From Blasia pusilla (Eukaryota; Marchantiophyta; Marchantiopsida; Blasiales), in assembly GCA_050084515.1 (NCBI GenBank), contig CM114272.1, positions 47,430,001 to 47,494,000 of the forward strand: a DNA stretch of 64,000 bases. The letters run 5' to 3'. The notes beneath the pieces were generated by a model, which did not search any database, was not told where the DNA came from, and was given only the letters and a program-made list of their open reading frames with translations. A program made the position numbers and the translations under genes. Below, piece after piece: positions 35,978 to 45,579 of the stretch; positions within the stretch are counted from its first letter, which is position 1; each line of letters starts with the position of its first letter.

Positions 35978-37098
35978 TTACATGGTGCTTGCTTTCTTAG
36001 CAAGGAACATTGCTATTGCATTACTAAGTTTCTCAAAAGCATTTGCTTCTTGTTGGTATTTGCATCTATCTTCCAATTGTTCATGACGATCTTCCCTCAT
36101 AGTATCCATCGATGCTTTACTTGATACTGTCAAGGCTTGGGCTACGGTACCACCCATTGAGCTCTTGCGTCGCTTTCCTTGAATCCCATCACCAAAGCTT
36201 GTCCTCCTCTTTGGGATACATGGAGAAGGGGAATGCTCCAAGTGTGGATCATTCTTTGTAGTAGTCCCTAAAAAAGAGTCCATGCCAATGTCATGAAAAA
36301 TATGAAATTGAGTGATACAAATATGATGTATATTATTGTGCACGTGTAATGCATTCCAATAGGAGAAGATGCCCCAAGTGGTGTAGAGGACTTTTTAATC
36401 TCACTTGCCATATGTGCTTCATGAACAAGAGAAAAGTTAATGAGACAATGCATATGCATGTTGACAGTATTGAAGAATTACCAAAATTTTACTATTTTTG
36501 GAATATATGCATAATTTTTCTATTCTTGGAATAAATAGACAACAATATCATCATAAACATACATACCTTTAGAATCGATGATAATTACCTCAAGACCATT
36601 GCATACATGCAGAGTACATGTATCCTCCATTTTCACACAAGTACCTTATGGATTCACATCTTGTCGTCTTGGTAACCACTCAACAAGTTGCCTATAGTAT
36701 GCTTTAGAGAAGTTCAATGGCAAGTCTTTCTTCCTTCTATTTGATGTCATCATATCATAGTATGAAAGCTTTCCACTTGCAACCTTCCTCTTTCAATCAT
36801 ATACTTTTTAAAAATATTTCACAATTGCACACCACTTTTTCTTACAAGCATTTCCATCACAAATATGATATGTTACCCCATGGTCCACAATATAAGAAGA
36901 TACTCTCTCCCACTTCAACTTTTGCGGAATCATGTTTGATGGTCTAGTGCCATGTAATTCACTTTGTTCCATCTCCCATCTCATTGCATCAATCAAAATC
37001 TTTATATGGGTCAGTTGCCACTTCTTAAACTTCATGTTATATCCTTCATCTTGATTCAGAAATGAAAGTTGGGAGTCGGGAATGAAAGTTGGCACCAT
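35978..37098 (-). pseudogene. Myb/trihelix-like protein of the PIF/Harbinger element
   Basis: From 37,098 the frame reads a SANT/trihelix-like fold with conserved tryptophans (KFKKWQLTHIKILIDAM, then LKWERVSSYI, then CKKKWCAIVKYF). A later frame (36,343-35,978) holds the family's C-terminal region: a basic GKRRKSSMGG stretch followed by a coiled-coil-like QLEDRCKYQQEANAFEKL. In PIF/Harbinger elements this protein helps bind DNA and import the transposase. Stops or an intron separate the two parts, so integrity is doubtful. Confidence 0.65.
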
Positions 37099-37151
37099 TC
37101 TACTCGCTGCCTCCTTCGATCTCTTGAAGATTTCTCACATTCCCAAAAGCA

Positions 37152-37187
37152 ATAGGACCTGCAAGATTTCTCACTTGCAAGTCCTAT
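37152..37187. repeat. 14-bp hairpin with 8-nt loop
   Basis: ATAGGACCTGCAAG (37152-37165) pairs with CTTGCAAGTCCTAT (37174-37187) with one G-T-type mismatch. It lies just outside the PIF/Harbinger coding region. Confidence 0.9.
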
Positions 37188-37944
37188 GTGTGTAGTTAAA
37201 TTTTTTTAATACCTATAAATTATTTAGGAAAAACATTATAGTGCTTTCTTTTCTGTTGAGAAAAGCTTTACTTTAGTGTTGCCCCTCAACGCAATTGAAG
37301 ACATTAATTATCACCAACTCTTCAATTCTTAAGTTGGAATTCACTAAGCTTTCTCCAAAGATGGAGCAACCTAATTGAAAGCCCAAAGTTGCTACAACCA
37401 TCAGAATTGTTTCACAAAATTAGGTTAACGTTCTTGTGAAGAACGTGATAGTTGAAATCCAAGAAGATCAACGTTTACACTTCTTTTATTCACACTAAAC
37501 ACTAGTCTTGCTCATGTAATTGTACCATTTTCCCTGGTTCACTCAACACACTAAAGTAAAGCTTTTATGCACATCACACTAAACACTAGTCTCACTCCAG
37601 TAATTGTACCACTCCACATCTATTCATCTACAAGGGTTCTTACGAGTCCAACTTGGGCTTCTTGTCTGGGGTGATGGGCTTGGAAAGGATCAAGGAGTCC
37701 TCAATTACTGGCTGCTTTATTTCACCATCTCTACTCTTTGAAATAGCAGAAACATGAACTATGGTAGAGCAACTAATACCTCATCCACATGCTCACCAAG
37801 ATGGTAATGCTTAAAGGACTAAGCTGTCGTGCACATACACATCGCTACACAACATACATCGTTATCACCGAACATACATACAAACACACATGATCCCATG
37901 CTAACTCATGGCATTCAAACAACGAGACGAGAAGTACCAAAATA

Positions 37945-38425
37945 TCTCCAATAAATTGATCCAATCTCATATCAACATCTCATACCTAGCTCGCCATGGT
38001 GTGCACTCTCTCTCATGTCAAACTAAACCAATTCTCTTAATGAGAGGTTTGGATTACACACACAAGGCAAGGAGGACTATAGCTCCGTCGCCTCATGCCA
38101 AGAGGTTCAACAAAGAGAGAATGAGCTCTCAATCTCTCTCTCTTGGAGGTATATCCCTTCCCTCTCCAAGGCCCTCTCCACGGTAACTTATGCTCGCATG
38201 TCACCTCCTTGACTCTTGACCTGTTGTAGTGGGTCAAGATCCACTTCCAAAAGTAGAAAGTCAACTATACCAAAAATAGTTACTTACTCAAAATAGTAAG
38301 TTCCTCAATATGGTTTCAAATGAGCCAAAAAGAAGGAAAAACCTGCTCTCTTAGGTCTCAACAGGTCATCCTCGACCTACTGAGGATGTCGATCTATCCT
38401 AAAAGACGTGATAATTTTGCATGTC
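37945..38425 (-). repeat. LTR at the 3' side of gypsy element B
   Basis: Collinear with 44,997-45,575 (same strand) and with the reverse complement of 54,209-54,715. Shared landmarks are GGTTTGGATTACACA, CATGCCAAGAGGTTCAAC, CTCTCTCTTGGAGGTAT, CTCCACGGTAAC, TATACCAAAAA and CTATCCTAAAAGA. It is the 3' LTR in element B's orientation. Confidence 0.8.
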
Positions 38426-38689
38426 CAAGAGGTGAACAATAAAAAATGAACCTGTGCTAGAGAAGATCATGCTTTGGTGAGCATACCAAAATATGGCCAA
38501 TTGCCCCCTAGCTGGTGGTTAGGTCCCTCTAACTCTAGATAGCCATCTATCCCTACCTACCATAATATACATCTCTCGGATACTAAGAGCAAAAAGGCCG
38601 AGTGCTCATGTGGCCCCATTGTTAGTCACCTTCTTGTCATCCATGTCATAGACACAAGTCGGAATCTAGAACTACCTACTCTATGTACA

Positions 38690-38830
38690 TCAGGGATACA
38701 TCCATTTTCGCCAAGGAACCCTAATGAGAGGTGGCGTTAGACATGCCATATGCCACCCTCTCGAACATCCATCACAGACTAGCATAGTGGTTACACCACG
38801 GGCAAAACCACACAACATACATCGCAAGCC
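38690..38830 (-). pseudogene. Element B PHD finger
   Basis: LRCMLCG, then MLVCDGCSRGWHMACLTPPL and W-M-Y-P-stop. Spacing C-x2-C...C-x2-C-x4-H-x2-C with the WH and LTPPL signatures is a PHD zinc finger; the final Cys pair is missing (Tyr where the first should be, then a stop). PHD fingers usually read histone H3 tails. It follows the integrase tail phrase NCAPCHL. A chromatin reader here could steer integration, as chromodomains do in chromoviruses; that is inference. Confidence 0.75.
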
Positions 38831-38879
38831 TATAGGAACCATTGCTAAGCTTGGATCAGCTGTACCATCAATGTTAGAA

Positions 38880-40215
38880 AGGTGACATGGCGCACAGTTA
38901 CGCACATGGTTCTTCCAAACCATATAATTGCGTCCTTCCAATAAGAGGTTACTAGATGGAAAAACCTCACGTACTCTCAATATAGTGTGCCCTATGGTCA
39001 CATCCAACGTCGTTGTGTGTACTGTCTGCTACAAGTAGACATAGTCTCCTTGATGAAACCTTTGGATAGTAGGTCGATAACTACCTCCTCGAATAGTCGC
39101 ATACCTCAACGTATCCCGATGTTGTGCAATGGCCAGATTCTCAAATGCCATGGGCATCACTCTCCGAAACAACTAAGCCCTCTAAGAATATGCTTGCATC
39201 CATACATCAGGGTCATCAAGGTTCAACACCTCACCAACATCTAGATGAATGGCCGCATGTAAATCTAGCTCTCAGCCATAAAGTAGCAAGTACGGTGAGA
39301 AAGACGCTAAGGATGCTTGCATGTTGAATTTGTATCCCATCGCCAACCACTGCAGCTGGAGGTCTCGATCTCCTAGGTGACCTCTCTATGAGCTAGACTT
39401 GCATAATCCTCTCTTCATCGTCTGCACAACCCTCCCCGCTAGTCCATCCATCTCAGGATAATCTGCAAAGTGGTGCGGTGGTCGATCAGCGCCTGATCAC
39501 ACAAGGCATGAAAATCCCCACGAAACCTTGTACCCTGATCTGTCAACACCTCAACTGGTGCGCCATAATGACTCAACACTCGATCTAGGAAGGCATACAC
39601 TACTCCCTCATACGCTTTGTCAGACAATGCAACCAACTTTATCCACTTCGAGAAGTGCTCGACCATCACCAGCACATAACGATTGCGCTCCGTCAAAGGT
39701 ATAGGTCTTGCAAAATCCAAACTCCATCTATAACCTAAATCCATGATCGGAAGTGGATGCAACTATGGAGTTGGAGCATTGAATGATGCCCAGACCTGAT
39801 CACAAACCATGCACTTGGCAACAAACTATTGAACGTCAGTCTGCATGCCAATATTATATCTAGAGCATGCTGTACGTCCGATTCACTCCAAAATGACCCA
39901 ACTCCTCGTGAGAATGACGCACCAAACATGCTCTCTATGAAGGATGAGGCATTATACGTACTCTACCATCCTCCCTTACTCGCAATATATGTGTCCCCTC
40001 CCAACAAAACCGTTTGGCTCGCTGTAGGATCCGATCCCGCTTTCTAGCACCCACTATGCTCACGAAGCTGCCAATACGCAGATACTCCAAGACTACTCCA
40101 TCGTCGTGAATATCTTGGCCACGTGTCGTCACCTCACCAACCTCTGGATCTAAGGACTCCCCATCAGACCTCACCACCAAAGTCTCAGCAATCTGGCTCT
40201 TCATAGCCAACAAGC
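38880..40215 (-). pseudogene. Element B integrase
   Basis: The zinc-binding part (HSHEELGHFG ... CMVCDQV, about 39,920-39,790) precedes the catalytic core: LDFARPIPL near 39,725 (first Asp), LTDQGTRF near 39,530 (second Asp), then PEMDGLAGRVVQ near 39,440, where the expected catalytic Glu codon reads GGG (Gly). The tail runs through LYATIRGG-like and HQGDYVYL stretches to ILRVREV and NCAPCHL. At least one frameshift and several stops are present, so it is inactive. Confidence 0.8.
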
Positions 40216-40299
40216 CCAAATAGGCTGACGCGTGCTATTCTGGCACCAACTCCTCATCAATCTCTCCATGCGAACGGGCTCTAGTTGCATCTTGCTTAC

Positions 40300-41335
40300 T
40301 CGAGCATGAGTTATGTCTCAAACCATCTAAATCCTAGTTGAGCATCCCAAGTCTATGCACCACATGGAAATCATATTCCTGGAACAAAAAAGCCCACCTC
40401 GCAAGCTTCCCTAGCTGTAAGCTTGTTGGACTCCATCAACCACTTAAGTGGCTGATGATCAGTAATAATCGTAAAGGGGTTTCTGAATAGATAACACCTG
40501 CAATAGGTGACAACTCACACTGCAGCCGAGCGCTCATCCTCATACGAGCTATACTTTGCCTCTACAATGTTGTTCGAGCGACTAGCGTAAGCCACCATGA
40601 ACTCTCTATCCTCATCGTCATGCTAGGTGAGCACGGCTCCAAGCCCCAATATGCTCCAATCGGTATGCAACTCGAAAGGACATCCCCTGATTGATCTCCT
40701 CAATATGGGCACAAACGTCAATCAATCCTAATAAATGCTCTCTTGCTGAGTTGTCACCGATCCATCTTGTCAGAAGGTCGATGGCTTTGCAATTGAATTG
40801 AAACCATTGACGTACCATCGATAGAAGTTTGCCAATCCCATAAAGGCACAAATGGGACTCACATCTGTAAGACGTTGAATGCGTAAAATAGCCTCTTCCT
40901 TTGTCTACTCCACACCAAGGCCACCTAGGTATATGGTATGACCCAGGTACTCAATCTAGTGGTAGAAGAACTTGCATTTTCCTGGGTGTAGCTTCAACCC
41001 ATGTAACTGCAATCATTGAAACACCTCGTCTAGATGTTGCTCATGCTTCTCAACCGTGCTACTAAAGACTACGATGTCATCACTATAACACCTAGCAAAA
41101 TCTAGACGTGCCAAGATCCTATCCATGACCCTTTGAAAGTGAGTCGGGGCGTTCTTTAACCCAAATGGTAAGAACCGACATTGGCAAGCAATCCTTCCCA
41201 TGAGGATCGATGCCCCAAAATGCTATCTTCTACCTGTCCTCCAATCTGATAGGCAGTTGATGGTATTCAACTCGAAGATCTAACAAATTGGAAACCTTTG
41301 CATGCATCTGCCTCAACCATCTCGATAGACATGGG
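40300..41335 (-). pseudogene. Element B reverse transcriptase and RNase H
   Basis: The RT begins abruptly with LLDLRVEYHQLPIRLEDR (about 41,285), then GIDPHGKDCL, FLPFGLKNAPTHFQRVMDRI and CYSDDIVVF (YSDD in place of the usual YIDD, about 41,080), with a thumb GLANFYRW near 40,830. RNase H follows: ELHTDWSILGLGAVL (about 40,670), AYASRSNN, YSSYEDE and TDHQPLKWL (about 40,450). The RT fingers seen in element A (VMPAKKD, CGDYRPIN) are missing, a deletion of roughly 600 bp compared with A. Confidence 0.85.
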
Positions 41336-42370
41336 GCTCACCAACGCAATAATTGTGATCTTTTGCAACCTCAAATGACGTTGCTCACCTACTCCTTCGT
41401 TGAAAATCCATGTCAAGCAATTCAGATCCATTGCCTGACGCAAGACATGACGTCGTGATGCCTCTGATAGTGATAGTAGTGCTGTCACTCCTGTGGGGAA
41501 TCCCATCGCTTGCTCTTGGTCATTGGCGTTGGGCTCCACCAACCGTTCTACCTGGTCATCCCAAACCAAGCTAGGTCCGGCCTCTTGAACGCATAGGAAG
41601 CGGAAAAACTCACAAATGTGAGAAAGGCTGCGGGTGGCATGCCATTCTTGTTGACCATAGTCAACGGAGGTCGATTATCGTGTCTTACCTCCTGTGATCG
41701 ATGACCTGGATCCAAAATAGAATCCACCAACAAGTCCGAGGAGCGCTCCACTCTCACATAAGCCCTCCGCAACATCTCATTTGGCACCAAGTTGGTCCAT
41801 CAAAGACGCGGACAATGTGCTTGTGAACCTACACTCGCCGCATCCAACAACACTATCAGGCACATCCATGTGCGTTCCTGATGTACACTCGTCACCACGC
41901 GGGACCTCAAATCACCCAAAATCGACACATTCTCTAGAATGTATGCTGGAGAACGGGACTAATACTCCTACAAGTGTTGCAAGATCCACATCATCTCCCA
42001 AACAACCTTGATTGAGAGTAAGCTAACCCGGAATCTCGTCCAACACTCGATTGGCCCTAACATGACCAACCTGCAATGACCAAATCTATGGTGCCTACCC
42101 GCTCCAAGTCCTGTGCCCCCAACAATGTAATGTCCCTCGGTAGGGAACTCTGGTAACCTTGGATGGCGGATGTAGACAACAAGTCAAGAAATCAGAGGTG
42201 TAATTATGCCACATGGTGAAGTGAAGCACGTTTCGCAACATCATCAATCTCAACGTACAAGTACTACTGCACGCGCACTCTTGCCTGCAAAACAACAGCT
42301 AAGCCAATGCTGATCCTTCCAAAGAGATCCAACACATGAATACCCTCCTCTGGGATGCACCACACAATCC
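41335..42370 (-). pseudogene. Element B cytosine-5 DNA methyltransferase-like domain
   Basis: Motif I is IPEEGIHVLDLFGRISIGLA (about 42,300-42,355), followed by VQ-stop-YLYVEIDDVAKRAS. Motif IV is DLVIAGWSC-stop: the catalytic Cys codon is kept (42,060-42,062), but Pro has become Ser and the following Gln codon is TAG (42,057-42,059). The target-recognition part is an open frame (41,790-41,548: RRAYVRVERSSDLLVDSILD, NRPPLTMVNKNG), and the C-terminus ERLVEPNANDQEQAMGFPTG, LRQAMDLNCLTWIF lies at 41,540-41,400. Family call from the motif I-IV-(VIII)-X order shared with A and C. Confidence 0.82.
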
Positions 42371-42759
42371 GGATGGTGTCAGAAGGGGTCATAGTAGCAC
42401 TCTTGGCTACCTCGGTTTCCTCTGACCTGTCATGCTCTAGTGCAAACGTCTCACTACACGTTGTCTACACGTGCTCATCAGCTAAGCGGCAGAGCTTTTC
42501 ACTCAAGCCCCAGAGAAACATCTCTCCTCCACAGAACAATGCGGCTACCATAACACTTCTCTCCCTAGAAGTGTCAGGTGCGGGGGTGTCCTCTGCATGG
42601 ACATGCCCCTCAATCAAATTAGAAGGCCACGTGATGGCGTTGCTAAATGCTGCTAAAGTCTCCATCTCTTCTGGCCATCGCTCGATCACTCCAGCCATGA
42701 ATCAAAAAGATAAGGAGCTAAGTTGCCCATCATTAGATTGCCATCCTAGTCTGTAGGAT

Positions 42760-43440
42760 GCTGACTCCTCCCACTAATCCCGGGAAAATCCCATCGGGGA
42801 CAACATTGCTCCACCAACCAAGACGTCGTAGGCTCGAACCATAGACTCCTCTATAGGATATCTTGGGCGATTCCTCACCATGACCTCGTGTCAAGTGTTA
42901 AATTGTGTGGTATTGTAACTCTCCAGCTCACGGAACCACTCTAGAGTTGCTCAAAGATAGAATGTCCCTCAAGGCCTCTCCTCTTCCTTTATATACTTAG
43001 AGATAGGTACAATGAAGACAAATTAGCTCTACGTATCCTTATGTCACGTGTCCTACTCTCTAGCATGAGAGGATCTCATTTGGATTCTAATGTCCCAACT
43101 TCATTGTCCTCAACCTCATTCTCTTCTTCCTTTTCACCAACCGATGGCCCCACTCTCATCTTTATCTCATGTATCTTGTCTTTTTTCTTTTTGGTTAATT
43201 CTTTTCCACTTATGCGCTTCATGTCATAGATTCTAACTTAACTATGACTAATGAAGGATGGTTACAGGTACTCGCTCCACCCAAGGATGTTTGTATCCTG
43301 AATGGACGACGCTCCACATCATCCCTCGTCAAGCCCAACCCTATAAATGCCGCTTTTCCCAACATCAAGGGTTGCGCTCCTGAATCTAACAAGATACGCT
43401 GCGGACAAAACAATCTACCTTCTAGACTCACCAAGTGGAA
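42760..43440 (-). pseudogene. Element B protease, split by a solo LTR
   Basis: First half: QRILLDSGAQPLMLGKAAFI (about 43,400-43,340), with an intact DSG active site, then LGGAST. Second half, after the insertion: VMVRNRPRYPIEESMVRAYD and VLVGGAMLSPMGFSRD (about 42,895-42,790), ending ESASYRLGWQS. Element C has the two halves about 30 nt apart. Confidence 0.8.
42914..43266 (-). mobile_element. Solo LTR (353 bp) inside the element B protease
   Basis: Ends TGTAAC...GTTACA are a perfect 6-bp terminal inversion of TG...CA type. The flanks GGTAT (42,909-42,913) and GGTAC (43,267-43,271) are a 5-bp target duplication with one mismatch. A TATATAAAG box on the minus strand near 42,990 gives the orientation. 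Element C shows the unoccupied site. Confidence 0.85.
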
Positions 43441-43449
43441 GATTTCTCG

Positions 43450-43990
43450 CGTTGATTATCCAACAACACAACTCCTGGAGCAACCATGGCATGTTGTATC
43501 GCGGATCTAGCGGGTATCTCCGCCATCCTAGCAGCCGCAACCTGCCATGAATCTGTGGTGGATGGCCTGAGCATCGGCTCCAAGGGCAGGTCCATCATCT
43601 CCTCTGCAATCACCTTTGAACATGATGCAAGAAGACCATCTCCACATGCTTGCACAGCGTAGCGGCCAGCCGGAAAACCTCACCGGGCGTACCTCCCAAT
43701 GTCATAACATCGGAAGCAAAAAACAAAAGACCATAGGACGTATACCATCGTGGCCATCCCCAACATCGTACTCGACACATGCTCATCTCAAGCATTAGAA
43801 ATAGGAGTCGTTGCACTTGCTTCTCTCATCAACCTCCGTGCCTGCATACTAACAACATCAACTCTCGGAGAAGTGTAAGCAGGACCCAATCCTCCATATC
43901 TCCGGCTGCTCCATAAGACGTCAATGCCACGGATCCGACATCGGGTAACCTCAATGCCATAGCAGAAATCTAATGTTGTAGCTGTTGTAT
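43450..43990 (-). pseudogene. Element B gag-protease linker
   Basis: Segments with DVMTLGGTPGEVFRLAATLC (about 43,710) and WQVAAARMAEIPARSAIQHA (about 43,545) match the linker of element C (IMTLGGTPIEVFRLATLLCE, near 59,380) and of A. No known domain is recognised. Conservation in three copies suggests a structural or accessory role in the polyprotein. Confidence 0.55.
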
Positions 43991-43999
43991 TTGAGCAGC

Positions 44000-44970
44000 C
44001 ATCCCATCCTGACACCCGGCGTCTCCTTCAATGCGCCTAGATGGTGGGACTCTACATCCTCCTCGGGCAACTCCACCACCCCCTCGGGCAAATCCAGCTC
44101 CCCGTCCCCCAACGGGACCAACTGGTGCATAACCCCTAGGTCCACCTGGACTGGCAACTTGCTCTGGTGCCCTCTATGGTCCTTGGTTTGGACATAACTC
44201 AGGGTTTAAGCTAAAACATTGTTGACGTGTATAACCATACCTCTGACAATAGTCACACTTATAAATTCTTGGTGCAGCACCATCTCCTCCTCCATGCTGA
44301 GGCATGTGTCCATGACCTTGACGGGTGCAATCACGTTGGTGATGGGCTCCACCATATGCCCAACAAATAATCACAAGAGGTTGTTGGTGAGTCGCATATG
44401 AAGGCGCAGGTCTGTGTGGCACGACCTCTCGATATCCTCTATGACGTCGTGGTGCCACAAACCTCTCTGAAAATCCACGTTGTTGCACTTGTGGTGCAAG
44501 CAATCTTAATTGCTCTAGCCCACAACCCGTGGTGGCTACGCTCTCCTCCGCCATGTTGTGCTCAATATTCTCGGAACTTGTAAAAACATCTCTCAACGTA
44601 GATGAGGTGTTCATCAGAAGCACACTATCCCTCATCCGTGTCCGCAGGTTTCGGTCCAGCATCGTGTACTGTGATTGGATAGCCTAGCTCGTCTGCAATT
44701 AGCAAAGAACTCAACCATCAGGTTAAACGTGGGACAAACCCGACTCGACGGTGCAGCTGCTCCAGTTTGAATTACGCGTCCTAAAACATCACTGGTGGAA
44801 GAGGAAGTAGCCTCTCATGAATCCTCCTTCTCATGTGAGAATGGCTCAATCCATGACACATAATGTGGGTCATAGTAGAGTCTCCATGCCTTAATCTCAT
44901 GGGCATATCTTTGGGAGAACTCATGATAATCTTCAAGGTTGCATGTGGACAAAGTTCGTGTTCGTGGACA
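44000..44970 (-). pseudogene. Element B gag with two zinc knuckles
   Basis: Capsid-like part near 44,940-44,815 (YAHEIKAWRLYYDPHYVSW). Then an open frame (44,662-44,174) with CWAYGGAHHQRDC, in which the second Cys is Tyr, and CDYCQRYGYTRQQC, in which the His is Tyr. Both are CCHC nucleocapsid knuckles that would bind RNA. The gag N-terminus is missing where the LTR begins at about 44,997. Confidence 0.8.
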
Positions 44971-44996
44971 TGTCCATGTCTGTGGACTTTTGAACA

Positions 44997-45575
44997 CACA
45001 AGGCAATGAGGACCATAGCTCAGCCGCCTCATGCCAAGAGGTTCAACGAAGAGAGAATAAGCTCTCAAGCTCTCTCTCTTGGAGGTATAGTCCCTTCCCT
45101 CTCCCAAGCCCTCTCCACGGTAACCTATGCTCGTAGGTCATCTCCTTGGCTCTTGACCTGCTGTAGCGGTTCAAGGGCCACTTCTAAAAGTGGAAATAAA
45201 TTATACCAAAAACAATAACTTACCAGAAATAGCAAGTTCCTCAATATGGCTCCAAATGAGTCGAAACTAAGGGGAAACCTGCTGTCTCAAGTTATCCATG
45301 GCCTCAACATGTTATCTCCTTGGCTCTTGATATGCTGCAGTGGGCCAAAGGCCACTTACCAAAATGGAAAGGCAATTATACCAAAAATAGTAACTTACCC
45401 AAAATAGCAAACTCCTCAATATGGCTCCAAATGAGCCAAAACGAAGGGAAAACCTACGCTCTTAGAATACCCGTGGCCTCCGCAGATCATCTTCGACCTC
45501 TTGAGGCTGTCCTCTAATATCTCCAAAGGCACTCTACTAGATCTTGCCGATCTATCCTAAAAGATATGAAAGAGC
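44997..45575 (-). repeat. Right-hand LTR of element B with internal duplication
   Basis: Matches 38,055-38,425 (CATGCCAAGAGGTTCAACGA, CTCTCTCTTGGAGGTATA, CTCCACGGTAAC, CTATCCTAAAAGA). About 160 bp are duplicated in tandem, starting at 45,139 and 45,311 (ATCTCCTTGGCTCTTGA in both). About 100 bp at the gag-proximal end, present in the left LTR, are missing. Confidence 0.8.
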
Positions 45576-45579
45576 GAAG

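Larger units (their letters stand above)
33275..37100. mobile_element. PIF/Harbinger DNA transposon, two convergent genes, inactive
   Basis: A DDE transposase on the plus strand (33,275-34,326 and 35,608-35,894) and a Myb/trihelix-like protein on the minus strand (37,098 down to 35,978) are the two genes of an autonomous PIF/Harbinger element, here arranged tail to tail. The transposase is interrupted by a solo LTR and carries further stops. Terminal inverted repeats and the TTA/TAA target duplication were not located, so the outer limits are those of the coding parts only. Confidence 0.75.
38690..44970 (-). mobile_element. Ty3/gypsy element B: gag-PR-methyltransferase-RT-RH-IN-PHD
   Basis: The most complete copy. 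Minus-strand order is gag with two zinc knuckles, protease, cytosine-5 methyltransferase-like domain, reverse transcriptase, RNase H, integrase and a PHD finger. IN after RT/RH makes it Ty3/gypsy. It is dead: many stops, a solo LTR in the protease, loss of about 600 bp that removes the RT fingers, and truncation of the gag N-terminus where it meets the right-hand LTR. LTR sequence lies on both sides (37,945-38,425 and 44,997-45,575). Confidence 0.88.
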
